Assembly (NCBI RefSeq): GCF_900215625.1
Contig: NZ_OBEK01000003.1
Location: 310,001-374,000, forward strand
Reading direction: 5' to 3'
Origin: Terribacillus aidingensis
Lineage (GTDB): Bacteria; Bacillota; Bacilli; Bacillales; Amphibacillaceae
DNA: 64,000 nucleotides
Translations under genes and position numbers: made by a program
The notes under the pieces: generated by a model
Database searches by the model: none
Told to the model about the DNA's origin: nothing
Seen by the model: only the letters and a program-made list of their open reading frames with translations
Shown here: positions 35,255-44,467 of the stretch, in pieces
How positions within the stretch are numbered: position 1 is the stretch's first letter
How the letters are laid out: every line of letters starts with the position of its first letter

Positions 35255-36835
35255 TTGAAGAAACTTGCCCTTATTTTATTTGGATTATTAGGAGCAATTG
35301 CGCTGTTCGGCTGCTCCAGCAATTCCAGCAGCAGTTCAGCTGGCGGCAGCGGGGAGCCTGTCCAAGGCGGCGACTTAAATGTTGCGATGGGTTCAGAACC
35401 TGACACATTGGACTGGATGTATTCCGGTGAAAGTGCTACACGTAAAATCGGCTGGCATATTTACGAAGGATTATTTGCTTTAGATAAGGATTATCAAGCT
35501 CGTCCTTTGCTAGCTGAGGATTATTCAGTAAGTGATGATAAGAAAACCTACACGATTACCCTACGTGATGGGCTGAAGTTCCATAACGGCCAAGATGTTA
35601 CCGCGAATGACGCGAAAGCATCCCTTGATCGCTGGACAAAGGTATCTTCTGTCGGAAAAATTGCCTCAAGCCATATAAGTTCAATTGAAGCAAAGGACGA
35701 TAAAACAATAGTTGTAACGCTAAAAGACGTGTATACCTCTTTACTTACAGACCTAGCTGCACCAAAAGCATCCGCAATTATTATCCCAGCAGAAATTGCC
35801 GAAGCAGCAGGTGAGCAGCCGCTGACAAATGAACAGTTTATTGGTACTGGACCATTCCAATTTGATTCTTGGAAAAGCGGAAATGAAATTGTTCTGTCGA
35901 AGTTTGCAGATTACAAATCTCGTGATGAAGAAGATTGGGGCGGTTTAACAGGTGAGAAAACAGCTTACCTCGATTCCATCCATTTCAAAGTAGTGAAAGA
36001 TCCGCAAGTTATGCTCAACGGCTTGAAAACAAATTTGTATGATTATGTGCAGTCTATCCCGCTTGATTTGTATGAAGTGGTTAATACGACGCCAAATGTC
36101 GAAGCCGTCACCTCTAATAACGGTTATACCGTTATTACACCGGATAAGTCAGAAGCACCGTTTGATGACTTAGATGTTCGAAAAGCGTTCCACGCCGCAT
36201 TAGATAAGGAAGCCATGGCAAAAGCAACGTATGGCAACAGTGATTTTTATGAGCTGGACGGTGCATTGTTCACACCAGATCAAACAGCACTTTATTCCGA
36301 TGAAAACATTGATAACTTTGCTGCCTTTGATCAAGATGAAGCGAAAAAACTGTTAGAAGAAAGCTCCTATGACGGACAGCCAGTGAAGATTATCTTCTCT
36401 AATGACAATGCAGATTATAAGAAGATTGCTGAGATTGCAGAGCAGCAGCTAGAAGCAGTTGGATTTACGGTAGAACTGGAATCATATGAATGGGCAACCT
36501 ACTTGGAAAAATGGGGCGAAGCTGAGAATTGGGATATGGTCGTTGTTGGCTGGTCGCCATTCTTCTCTCCAAACCAAGCTGGTATGGTAAGCCGTGAGAA
36601 CAACAGCAGCGGCTGGTATCACAGTGATCGCTGGCAAGAACTTCTCGCACAATGGGGAACTGCAGATGAAACAGAACAGCAGCAAATCCTAGCTGAACTC
36701 AACAAAACACTTTATGAAGAGCTTCCGTTTGAAAAAGTGACGAATATTTCTGCTTTGGACGCCCGTACAACAGACTTACAGGGCTATGATGCGTGGTATG
36801 GACCTCGCTTCTGGAATACTTGGAAATCGAAGTAA
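35255..36835 (+). CDS. Solute-binding lipoprotein, family 5 (Opp/Dpp type)
   Basis: Extracellular binding protein of an ABC importer. The 526 residues begin with a lipoprotein signal ending LFGC (Cys20 is the lipidated residue), then a Ser-rich linker and the SBP family 5 fold starting DLNVAMGSEPDTLDWMYSGE with GLKFHNGQDVTANDAKASL. Family members bind peptides, dipeptides, nickel chelates or opines. Its operon partner, a deacylase, and the SAM riboswitch point to a sulfur amino acid derivative. It is followed by a hairpin at about 36838-36875 that may reduce downstream expression. Confidence 0.94.
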   Translation: MKKLALILFGLLGAIALFGCSSNSSSSSAGGSGEPVQGGDLNVAMGSEPDTLDWMYSGESATRKIGWHIYEGLFALDKDYQARPLLAEDYSVSDDKKTYTITLRDGLKFHNGQDVTANDAKASLDRWTKVSSVGKIASSHISSIEAKDDKTIVVTLKDVYTSLLTDLAAPKASAIIIPAEIAEAAGEQPLTNEQFIGTGPFQFDSWKSGNEIVLSKFADYKSRDEEDWGGLTGEKTAYLDSIHFKVVKDPQVMLNGLKTNLYDYVQSIPLDLYEVVNTTPNVEAVTSNNGYTVITPDKSEAPFDDLDVRKAFHAALDKEAMAKATYGNSDFYELDGALFTPDQTALYSDENIDNFAAFDQDEAKKLLEESSYDGQPVKIIFSNDNADYKKIAEIAEQQLEAVGFTVELESYEWATYLEKWGEAENWDMVVVGWSPFFSPNQAGMVSRENNSSGWYHSDRWQELLAQWGTADETEQQQILAELNKTLYEELPFEKVTNISALDARTTDLQGYDAWYGPRFWNTWKSK

Positions 36836-36837
36836 TG

Positions 36838-36880
36838 CCTGCAGAGAATCGCCTGCGTTACATGCAGGCGGTTCTCTTCC
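36838..36880 (+). terminator. Intra-operon hairpin after the binding-protein gene
   Basis: An inverted repeat (CCTGCAGAGAATCGCCTG-type arms, with GCCTGC/GCAGGC at the core) precedes the permease genes. It has a short T run and probably gives higher expression of the binding protein than of the permeases, as in many opp operons. Confidence 0.55.
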
Positions 36881-36907
36881 ATTTTTATTAAAAAGGAGTG
36901 TGGAAGC

Positions 36908-37855
36908 GTGCTCGGTTATACAATTCGCAGATGCTTATCTGTTGTTCCGGTTATGTTTGTCGTTAGTATTATCGTTTTTTTACTGGTACACCTGACTCCT
37001 GGAAATCCTGCACATATCATTCTTGGAGAAGATGCATCCCCAGAAGCTGTAGCACAGCTGGAAGAGCAGCTCGGTTTAAATGATCCATGGTATATTCAAT
37101 TTTTTGACTGGCTGAAACAAGTTGTTACTGGTGATCTCGGTACGAGTGTCTTCTCTGCTCAGCCGGTAACCGAATTGATTTTTGCTAACTTTGGCCCGAC
37201 CTTCAGCTTGATGATCTTGTCGCTTCTTTTCATCATGGTAATCTCCATACCATTAGCCATCTTGATCGTATCTTTACGAAAGACCATCTTAGATCCTTTA
37301 TTCACATCCGCATCGCTGCTTGGGGTGTCGATACCTGAATTTTGGCTGGCTATCTTGCTTGTACTCGGACTCGGTGTTTCGATTCCGATTTTTCCTGTAG
37401 CAGGCTATATGCCGCTCGCAGAAGGATTTGGCTCCTGGCTTTACCATTTGCTGCTGCCAGCATTTGTGTTAGCAATAGTTGAAATCGGCATCATCTCCCG
37501 TATGCTTCGGGACAGCATGCTCGATTCTGTTAATCAGGATTATACGAAGACAGCCCGAGCAAAGGGTGTTCGTGAACGCGATGTGTTAATGAAACATGTC
37601 TTTGCCAATGCCTTAATCCCGACAACTACTGTACTTAGTGCCACCGTTGCCGGTTTGCTTGGCGGAACAGTAATTATTGAAACACTTTTCACGATACCGG
37701 GAATTGGACAGCTGCTCATCGACTCTATCCATCGCCGTGATTATCCAGTGATTCAAGGTGTGGTGCTATTTATCGCCGCAATCTATGTACTGGTTAACTT
37801 AATGGTCGATCTGCTATATGCATTTCTAGACCCAAGAATACGTTATGACGAATAA
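36908..37855 (+). CDS. ABC importer permease, OppB/DppB type
   Basis: An inner-membrane permease of 315 residues with six helices. It has the N-terminal family pattern RRCLSVVPVMFVVSIIVFLLVHLTPGNPA and the EAA loop YTKTARAKGVRERDVLMKHVFANALIP (about 215-240), which contacts the ATPase. The start is GTG with AAAGGAG ten bases upstream. It pairs with the next gene to form the channel of the importer. Confidence 0.94.
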   Translation: MLGYTIRRCLSVVPVMFVVSIIVFLLVHLTPGNPAHIILGEDASPEAVAQLEEQLGLNDPWYIQFFDWLKQVVTGDLGTSVFSAQPVTELIFANFGPTFSLMILSLLFIMVISIPLAILIVSLRKTILDPLFTSASLLGVSIPEFWLAILLVLGLGVSIPIFPVAGYMPLAEGFGSWLYHLLLPAFVLAIVEIGIISRMLRDSMLDSVNQDYTKTARAKGVRERDVLMKHVFANALIPTTTVLSATVAGLLGGTVIIETLFTIPGIGQLLIDSIHRRDYPVIQGVVLFIAAIYVLVNLMVDLLYAFLDPRIRYDE

Positions 37856-37870
37856 GGAGGTACTTAACCG

Positions 37871-38722
37871 ATGATGTCCCAAAAAAGGAACCTAATTGCT
37901 TTAGCTATTTTCTTATTAATTGCATTAGGCACAATCACAGCAAACTTGTGGCTGCCACTCTCCCCTGTCGCCATTGATGCAGAACAGCGATTACTGGCAC
38001 CATCTGCTGCCCACTGGTTTGGCACGGATGACTTTGGGCGCGATATTTTTGCCCGAGTTGTCGTCGCTGCTCGCGTCTCACTTGCTGTCGGCGTCATTGT
38101 AGCGATTATCGCTACGGTGGTCGGTACATTGATTGGACTTATATCAGGCTATTTCCGTAAAACGGATTTTATCCTCATGCGTATTGTAGATGGATTTCTA
38201 GCCTTCCCTGCCCTATTGCTGGCATTAGCACTAGTCGCAGCGCTTGGCGGAAGTATTACGAATATTGTTATCGCATTGACTATTGCCTTTTTCCCAGTCA
38301 TGTCACGTGTCGTCCGTTCAGCTGTATTGCAAATCAAGAACGCGCAATATATAGAAGCTGCCAAAACGACCGGAACAAATAACTTTGTCATCATATTTCG
38401 ATATGTTTTGCCAAATGTACTTTCACCGATTATTGTGCAAAGCACCTTCATCTTTGCTAAAGCAATATTAGCAGAAGCAGCGCTCAGCTTTCTCGGTGTC
38501 GGGGTTAATCCTTCCACGCCAACATGGGGAAATATGCTGCAGGAGTCGCAGATTTATATCACCATTGCCCCTTGGTTTTCCATCTTCCCAGGTGTTGCAA
38601 TTGTCATTACGGTATTGTCATTGAATATACTCGGTGATGGTCTTCGAGATGCTTTCGATCCACACAGCATACAGAAGAAAAAGAAAAAGCGCAGACCGAA
38701 ACAAACAGCACCAGCTGCTTAA
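37871..38722 (+). CDS. ABC importer permease, OppC/DppC type
   Basis: The second channel subunit, 283 residues. The family hallmark HWFGTDDFGRDIFARVVVAARVSL is at about 48-71 and the EAA loop YIEAAKTTGTNNFVIIFRYVLPN near 160. An AAGGAGG site lies upstream of the ATG. The C-terminus is very basic (KKKKKRRPKQ), unusual but not disruptive, and faces the cytoplasm. Fifteen bases separate it from the oppB-type gene. Confidence 0.94.
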   Translation: MMSQKRNLIALAIFLLIALGTITANLWLPLSPVAIDAEQRLLAPSAAHWFGTDDFGRDIFARVVVAARVSLAVGVIVAIIATVVGTLIGLISGYFRKTDFILMRIVDGFLAFPALLLALALVAALGGSITNIVIALTIAFFPVMSRVVRSAVLQIKNAQYIEAAKTTGTNNFVIIFRYVLPNVLSPIIVQSTFIFAKAILAEAALSFLGVGVNPSTPTWGNMLQESQIYITIAPWFSIFPGVAIVITVLSLNILGDGLRDAFDPHSIQKKKKKRRPKQTAPAA

Positions 38723-38734
38723 GGGGGAATAACG

Positions 38735-39733
38735 ATGCTAGAAGTTAAAGACTTGCATGTACATTTGGAGACACCAGCTGGTCTCGTCAAAGCAGTTGAT
38801 GGTGTCTCCTTCCGGCTTGAAGCTGGTCAAACAATTGGTATCGTCGGCGAATCTGGCAGCGGAAAAAGCGTTCTTGCCCATTCGCTGACAATGCTGAATC
38901 CAGAACCTCCGGCCACTTATCCAAAAGGAGAAATCCTTTTTCAAGGCGAAAACATCTTAACTATGGATAAACGCCGTCTGCGCAGTATGCGCGGGAAAGA
39001 GATTGCGATGATTTTTCAGGATCCTATGTCGAGTTTAAATCCGGTTTTCAAGATCGGAAAACAGCTAATGGAAGCAATTCAAACGCATCAAAAGCTATCC
39101 AAAAAGGAAGCCCAGCAAAAAGCGATTGAATTACTCACAGACGTGGGGATTCCCGACCCAGAACGCCGGATGCAAAGCTATCCGCATCAGTTTTCCGGCG
39201 GGATGCGCCAGCGCGTGCTTATCGCCATTGCCTTGGCAGCCAGACCAAAGCTTCTCATTGCCGATGAACCGACCACCGCCTTGGATGTAACGATTCAGGC
39301 ACAGATTATTGAACTGTTGAAATCCATCCAGCAAAAATACGGAACAGCGATTATTATGATTACACATGATCTTGGCGTTGTAGCCAATCTGGCTGACCGC
39401 ATCCTTGTTATGTATGCCGGCAAAATTGTTGAATCCGCTAGTACAGCAGATATTTTCTATAAGACAGCGATGCCTTATACGTGGTCCTTATTACGTTCTA
39501 TCCCAAGACTTGATGCTGGCGCTTCGGAAAGACTGCTGCATATTGAAGGACAGCCGCCGAACCTTATTGATCCGCCACAAGGCTGCAATTTCCATCCGCG
39601 CTGCCCATTTGCTAGAGACGCATGCCTGCAGGAGGATCCGCCGCTTGGGGAACGCGGCTCGGGACACTTGGCTGCTTGCATACTCAGCCAGACGGAATTC
39701 GAGAAAGAAAAGAAAGGAGTGCTGCTGTCATGA
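38735..39733 (+). CDS. ABC importer ATPase, OppD/DppD type
   Basis: An ATP-binding subunit of 332 residues. Walker A is GESGSGKS near 37, the signature FSGGMRQRV near 152, Walker [13 protein letters not shown] near 174, and the C-terminal oligopeptide-type extension contains the cysteine cluster [14 protein letters not shown] that may carry an Fe-S cluster. It forms a heterodimer with the next gene product. Its stop overlaps that gene's ATG (ATGA). Confidence 0.95.
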   Translation: MLEVKDLHVHLETPAGLVKAVDGVSFRLEAGQTIGIVGESGSGKSVLAHSLTMLNPEPPATYPKGEILFQGENILTMDKRRLRSMRGKEIAMIFQDPMSSLNPVFKIGKQLMEAIQTHQKLSKKEAQQKAIELLTDVGIPDPERRMQSYPHQFSGGMRQRVLIAIALAARPKLLIADEPTTALDVTIQAQIIELLKSIQQKYGTAIIMITHDLGVVANLADRILVMYAGKIVESASTADIFYKTAMPYTWSLLRSIPRLDAGASERLLHIEGQPPNLIDPPQGCNFHPRCPFARDACLQEDPPLGERGSGHLAACILSQTEFEKEKKGVLLS

Positions 39734-40731
39734 CCGCGTTATTGGAAATTAAAGATTTACACGTACATTTTCCGATTAAGAATGGCACATTCCAAAAGAA
39801 GACAGGCGAAGTAAAAGCGTTAAACGGTGTTGATTTGGCCGTAAATAAAGGAGAAGTATTAGGGATAGTCGGAGAATCAGGCTGCGGAAAAAGTACACTA
39901 GCCAGGAGCATTGTTGGGCTGCAAAAGCCCACATCCGGCGACATCCTTTTCAACGGAGAGGCATATACAGATGCATCCGCCAAGGAAATTTACGAGCTGC
40001 GCCGCAATATGCAAATGGTCTTTCAGGATCCCTATACAAGCTTGAATCCGCGTATGAAAGTGAGCGAAAGCATTGCCGCTCCGCTGAAGGCATATAAACA
40101 GACGAAAAATCTGGAAACTCGTGTCAAAGAATTAATGGAGCTAGTTGGTTTAAATCCAGATATGCATTATAATCGGCTGCCGCATGAGTTTTCCGGCGGA
40201 CAGCGTCAGCGTATCGGAATTGCTCGCGCAATCGCGCTGGAACCCAAACTAATTGTTTGCGATGAACCAGTCAGCGCACTGGATGTTTCCGTTCAAGCTC
40301 AAGTAATCAATCTATTTCAGGATTTGCAAAAGAAACTGAATCTGACTTACGTGTTTATCGCGCATGATTTATCGGTCATCAATCACATTGCAGACCGGGT
40401 TGCAGTTATGTATCTCGGAAAAGTAATGGAAAAATCCAATCGGGAAACATTCCAAGCACATGCCCAGCACCCTTATACGAATGCTCTGCTATCCGCTGTA
40501 CCATTGCCTGATCCAGACAAGGAACGAACGCGCGAACGCATTGTGCTAAAAGGCGAACTTCCTTCTCCTGCCAATCCGCCATCCGGCTGCGTGTTTCATA
40601 CCCGCTGCCCAAAAGCGACAGAATTTTGCAAGACAAACATACCTGTACCAGAAGAACGAGGCGTTCCCGGACAGGAAGTTGCCTGCTTTTATCCTGTTGG
40701 GGAAGAAGAAAAAGTGAAGATTACATTATAA
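39730..40731 (+). CDS. ABC importer ATPase, OppF/DppF type
   Basis: The partner ATPase, 333 residues: Walker A GESGCGKST near 55, signature FSGGQRQRIGIARA near 155, Walker B LIVCDEPVSALD near 178 and the C-terminal CVFHTRCPKATEFC motif. I start at the ATG at 39730, which overlaps the previous stop; the open frame upstream is only an overlap with the OppD-type gene. It closes the M20-SBP-permease-ATPase operon, which ends at a terminator. Confidence 0.95.
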   Translation: MTALLEIKDLHVHFPIKNGTFQKKTGEVKALNGVDLAVNKGEVLGIVGESGCGKSTLARSIVGLQKPTSGDILFNGEAYTDASAKEIYELRRNMQMVFQDPYTSLNPRMKVSESIAAPLKAYKQTKNLETRVKELMELVGLNPDMHYNRLPHEFSGGQRQRIGIARAIALEPKLIVCDEPVSALDVSVQAQVINLFQDLQKKLNLTYVFIAHDLSVINHIADRVAVMYLGKVMEKSNRETFQAHAQHPYTNALLSAVPLPDPDKERTRERIVLKGELPSPANPPSGCVFHTRCPKATEFCKTNIPVPEERGVPGQEVACFYPVGEEEKVKITL

Positions 40732-40765
40732 GAAAAGCAACCTGCGCGTGCAGGTTGCTTTTCTG
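40732..40765. terminator. Terminator of the M20-Opp operon (copy A of a duplicated terminator)
   Basis: Arms AAAGCAACCTGC and GCAGGTTGCTTT, T run after. The 35 bases from 40728 recur at 44422 with one difference. Confidence 0.9.
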
Positions 40766-40944
40766 TTAGTAATTATCTTAAAGGAGGATTCAAAGGTTGT
40801 ATCTAATCTTTGTAATGTGTATACGAGTTTTTTTCTTCTCATAATTTTGCCCTCATACATATATATTCTTTATCATCCTTCTTCCATTGCCTGCTATCTA
40901 CTTCTCCGAGCAAACTCTATAAAAGCACCAATATCAATAAAAAA

Positions 40945-41712
40945 TCACAACCCATTTTCCATTAACCATTTCATAATGCTTTCTTCTCTTTCCTTTCTAT
41001 CGTCTTGCCGGGCATCGTATTTGCGCATTTTCTTCTGTGAAACAATCTTTCCATCAATCATAAACAGTATTCTTTCCGTTTTTGCTGCCACTTTTACATC
41101 ATGTGTTACGAGCATTACTGTGGTCCCTGTTTTATTTATCTCTGCAAGAATAGACATAATTTCTTCTGTCGCTTTGGAATCTAGTGCTCCAGTTGGTTCG
41201 TCTCCGAATATAATATCCGGATTATTTATCAATGCTCTGCAGATACCTACTCTCTGCAGTTGTCCGCCAGATCCTTGCGTGCTAGTATGATCTGCAATCT
41301 TTTCAATTCCTGTCATCTTCATCAATTGTTTTGCTTTTTGGCTTATCGTATGTTTATTCGCATCTGCCGCTGCAAGTGCTGGAAACATAATATTGTCTAT
41401 CAAGGACAGATTCTTCAATAGATTAATGTCCTGAAAGATGAATCCCATTGTTCCTAGTCGAATCTTCGCTAAGTCCTCTTCTTTAAGACTGCCAATTTCC
41501 CGGCCCTGATACTTTACACTGCCAGATGTCATTCTATCCATGCCGCTTATATTATATAGCAGTGTTGATTTCCCGCTTCCGGATGGTCCCATGACCGATA
41601 GGAATTCACCTTTTTTCACCTTTAAGTTTATATCCCTTAAGATAGAAAGCTCTGTATTCTTGCCTAATGCTACTCTTTTCGTCATACTGCTTGCTTCTAT
41701 TATGTTGGTCAC
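40945..41712 (-). CDS. ABC transporter ATPase, LolD/MacB/BceA type
   Basis: The ATPase of an FtsX-type (type VII/mechanotransmission) ABC system, 255 residues: Walker A GPSGSGKST near 41, signature GSGGQLQRVGICRAL near 146 (here GSGGQ in place of LSGGQ), Walker B DIIFGDEPTGALDS near 165. The start is GTG with GGGAGG upstream. It follows its permease by 50 bases. The acidic/basic C-terminal tail (about 225-255) is longer than usual. Substrate could be a peptide, lipid or antibiotic. Confidence 0.92.
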   Translation of the reverse strand: MTNIIEASSMTKRVALGKNTELSILRDINLKVKKGEFLSVMGPSGSGKSTLLYNISGMDRMTSGSVKYQGREIGSLKEEDLAKIRLGTMGFIFQDINLLKNLSLIDNIMFPALAAADANKHTISQKAKQLMKMTGIEKIADHTSTQGSGGQLQRVGICRALINNPDIIFGDEPTGALDSKATEEIMSILAEINKTGTTVMLVTHDVKVAAKTERILFMIDGKIVSQKKMRKYDARQDDRKEREESIMKWLMENGL

Positions 41713-41762
41713 TTATATTCCTCCCAGTTAAGTTTTTTCTCAAAAGCTTTTAAAGCGTCCTG

Positions 41763-44117
41763 CTAGCTTCTTAATACAGCAGACAAATCATCCTTTACTG
41801 CTGCCTTACAGGACATAAGTATCGTCAATCCAACGGCTGCAAGCAGCACAACCGGACAAAGCAGCCAGGTTTGCCATATAACATGAACAAATTCAATTTT
41901 TGACGCGCCCATAGAAGACATGCCCATACTTACAAGAAGTTCGCCTAGGAAATTTGCAGCCAGAGCTCCTAAGATGATGCCCACTAGCAGTACCATCAAA
42001 GTTCCTGCCATATATTGATAACTAATTTGTCTTAAAGTTAGTCCTACACTTCGCATAATAGCAATCTGAGACATATCCTTTGCTAGTAACATCCGAAGAA
42101 ATAATGCCGTGACTAGTATAGCAATGATGATCGCGATTGAAATTCCTCCAATTACTACGATCTCCATCTGGTCGATGATCGTTCCAAGCGTCTGCTTCGT
42201 ATATTCTTCGATATTATTTACTTGCGCCGTACTATAAGCATTCTGGTAATAGTTCATCTTCTCGCGAATAGCCACACCTTCAGCCAAATTGATACTCACA
42301 ATATACCAAAGGACGGATGCTTCGTTAACTCCAAGACTCGTATGTGCCTTTGCTGTTTTTCCGCCATTTGTAATATCCTGATAAATCCCCGTAACGGTTA
42401 ACGTCTGTTCCTTCCCACCAGCCTCGACGGTAACTTTATCTCCTACTTTCTTGTTTAATCCGTCCTCTGCAGCATTGGCCAGTGATAGCGAAATTTCTCC
42501 TTCCTCTTCCGGGGCTCTGCCTTCCAGAAATTTCAGCGGGAATACGGAGAAATCTCCAATTTCAATATTCAAATTGTGCCAAGTACCATCTGCATGTTTC
42601 ACTTGGTAGGAACTTGTGATGTAGGGTGCATACTTTTCAATATCATTATCATTTTTAAATTCTTCCTGCAGTGTTATAAAATCATCTGTAATACGATCGG
42701 TTCTTCGCAGATCAATTCTCATGTCCTGTTTTCCTATGCCCATATAAGAAGAAAATTCTGGTGAATTTAAGGTGTTATACATATTGACTGGGAGTATGAC
42801 AATAAACGTACATACGATATAAATAACGAACAGCAGCCTGTATAACTTGAACCGTTTGCCTATATCCCGCAGTCCCATGTAACTATTAAGACTAAGGAAT
42901 TTGTTTTTTTGCAGCGGAAAACTGTATTTTCGTTTCTTGCTCCGCTCCATGATATCTGAACGCAAAGCTTCTACCGCAGAAATCTTATCGACTCTTTTCA
43001 GTACGCGATTGCAGTATAATACAATCATGACATATACAAATATTGGAGCGATAAGCGCTAGCAGATAATTGAGGTTTCCTGATAAATCGGAAGCTATATA
43101 AAGTCTCCTATTACCGTTTAAAAGATTGACCGCTGCAAAGGAAAGCAGATAACCGATAATACCAGCAGCTATTGAGACGACTTTGTATTTACTAAGATAG
43201 ATTTTCTTAATGCCTTTCTGAGATATTCCCATTGCTTTCATAACACCGATCTCTTTAATATCTTCATCAATCGTCGCCAGAAATGTCAGTCTGATACAAA
43301 GTGCAGCAATCACAATAAGCAACATACTTATAAAAATAATGACAAGCGCAACTACCATATCCGACATAGCATTAAACATCGTAAATATCTTACCTTCAAT
43401 TATCGGACCGTTTGCCGGAAGCCCCGCTTCATTGTAGGCAGTCTGAACAGCAGCAGCATCCCCGCCTTCATTCAGCTTGAACTCAATCAGGTATTCCAGT
43501 TCCCCAGCCTGCATCTTCAGCATTTGATTATAGTCACTTTGATTTATCACAAATCGTTTCGAGGAAGTAAGAGGAGAGTTCATCTCATAATCTCTGGCAT
43601 AATCGGAAATAACAAACATCTTCTCATACCAGCCGCTTTTCACTGTTATGGAATCACCTATATGCAAGTCATATTGTTCCATGAAATAGATTGGAACAGC
43701 TACATAACCTTCCTTTACATCAAGCCTTTCATTATTTATATCCAATATAAAATCAAAATTCTTATTCTGCACCACAAATGAAATATCCTGTATAGTTTCA
43801 GCCATCGTTTGATGCTGACCAATCTGAATATCACTTCCATCAATATTCTGAAGAACCATCGTCTCCTGCACCGCTATGTGCTCCCGGTATTGTTCGGTGA
43901 ATTGGTCAATTTTTGCTTGGTCAAATTCGCCGGCGTGCATCACCGTAATGTCGGCCGGTTCGGCACTTTCCTGAAACTTAGACATACCCTGAATTAGACT
44001 GGCAATGTTATGAATGGCACTGGCTGCCAAGATAACGGCCATTGTGATAAATACAAATACTGTCACTGTAACAATCTTGTTTCTGACGAGATCATTTTTT
44101 ACCATTTTCAAAAACAT
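41763..44117 (-). CDS. FtsX-family ABC permease (two FtsX domains)
   Basis: A 784-residue membrane protein with a helix at about 15-37, a large extracellular domain (about 40-250), three helices (about 255-365), a second start-like segment LNSYMGLRDIGKRFKLYRLLF near 410, another extracellular domain, and three C-terminal helices. This is the duplicated FtsX organisation, longer than BceB (about 650) and without the BceB ten-helix layout. The ATG at 44117 has AAGGAG seven bases upstream. No sensor kinase or response regulator gene is adjacent, unlike Bce modules. Codon use looks more A/T-rich than neighbours. Confidence 0.9.
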   Translation of the reverse strand: MFLKMVKNDLVRNKIVTVTVFVFITMAVILAASAIHNIASLIQGMSKFQESAEPADITVMHAGEFDQAKIDQFTEQYREHIAVQETMVLQNIDGSDIQIGQHQTMAETIQDISFVVQNKNFDFILDINNERLDVKEGYVAVPIYFMEQYDLHIGDSITVKSGWYEKMFVISDYARDYEMNSPLTSSKRFVINQSDYNQMLKMQAGELEYLIEFKLNEGGDAAAVQTAYNEAGLPANGPIIEGKIFTMFNAMSDMVVALVIIFISMLLIVIAALCIRLTFLATIDEDIKEIGVMKAMGISQKGIKKIYLSKYKVVSIAAGIIGYLLSFAAVNLLNGNRRLYIASDLSGNLNYLLALIAPIFVYVMIVLYCNRVLKRVDKISAVEALRSDIMERSKKRKYSFPLQKNKFLSLNSYMGLRDIGKRFKLYRLLFVIYIVCTFIVILPVNMYNTLNSPEFSSYMGIGKQDMRIDLRRTDRITDDFITLQEEFKNDNDIEKYAPYITSSYQVKHADGTWHNLNIEIGDFSVFPLKFLEGRAPEEEGEISLSLANAAEDGLNKKVGDKVTVEAGGKEQTLTVTGIYQDITNGGKTAKAHTSLGVNEASVLWYIVSINLAEGVAIREKMNYYQNAYSTAQVNNIEEYTKQTLGTIIDQMEIVVIGGISIAIIIAILVTALFLRMLLAKDMSQIAIMRSVGLTLRQISYQYMAGTLMVLLVGIILGALAANFLGELLVSMGMSSMGASKIEFVHVIWQTWLLCPVVLLAAVGLTILMSCKAAVKDDLSAVLRS

Positions 44118-44421
44118 GTGTTTGCTCCTTCTCACATCGTGTTTTTATGCAATCTTTTCCCCTACCCACTTTTGTCATCTTTTTCAAAGGGATATATGCG
44201 AATAACGAATAATTACTGCTCCACCTGAATGAATAGTGATTTGATATAAAACAATCATACAAAATGGCATTTAATGGTTAAACAGGATGGAGACTTATTA
44301 TTGATACGACCTCAGCCTTATTTTAGTAAGTTGCTAAAACGAATCGGAAAGGGAGGGTAAGGAGTAGCAATTCAATAACTCCAATTGCCAGTCAGGAGAA
44401 TGAAAAGGTGTAGTTTTTTTC
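44118..44421. other. Intergenic stretch without a gene
   Basis: About 300 bases upstream of the FtsX permease. No coding frame with a ribosome site is seen. It must hold the promoter of the ABC cassette (reading left), and ends at the second copy of the duplicated terminator. Confidence 0.5.
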
Positions 44422-44456
44422 ATAAGAAAAGCAACCTGAGCGTGCAGGTTGCTTTT
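44422..44456. terminator. Copy B of the duplicated terminator, after the SDR gene
   Basis: Identical to 40728-40762 in 34 of 35 positions, in the same orientation. On the minus strand it ends the gene at 44468. The two copies bracket the ABC cassette. Confidence 0.88.
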
Positions 44457-44467
44457 TGTCTATCGGC

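Noticed and set aside
39622-39729. 36-codon N-terminal extension of the OppF-type ATPase
   Set aside because: It overlaps the end of the OppD-type gene; the ATG at 39730 overlaps the previous stop and gives the usual family start.
40748-41290. A 180-codon plus-strand frame opposite the ABC ATPase
   Set aside because: It is the mirror of a clear ATPase gene, starts inside the preceding terminator and has no family signal.
44117-44135. Upstream start for the FtsX permease
   Set aside because: The extra codons overlap the AAGGAG ribosome site of the inner ATG.
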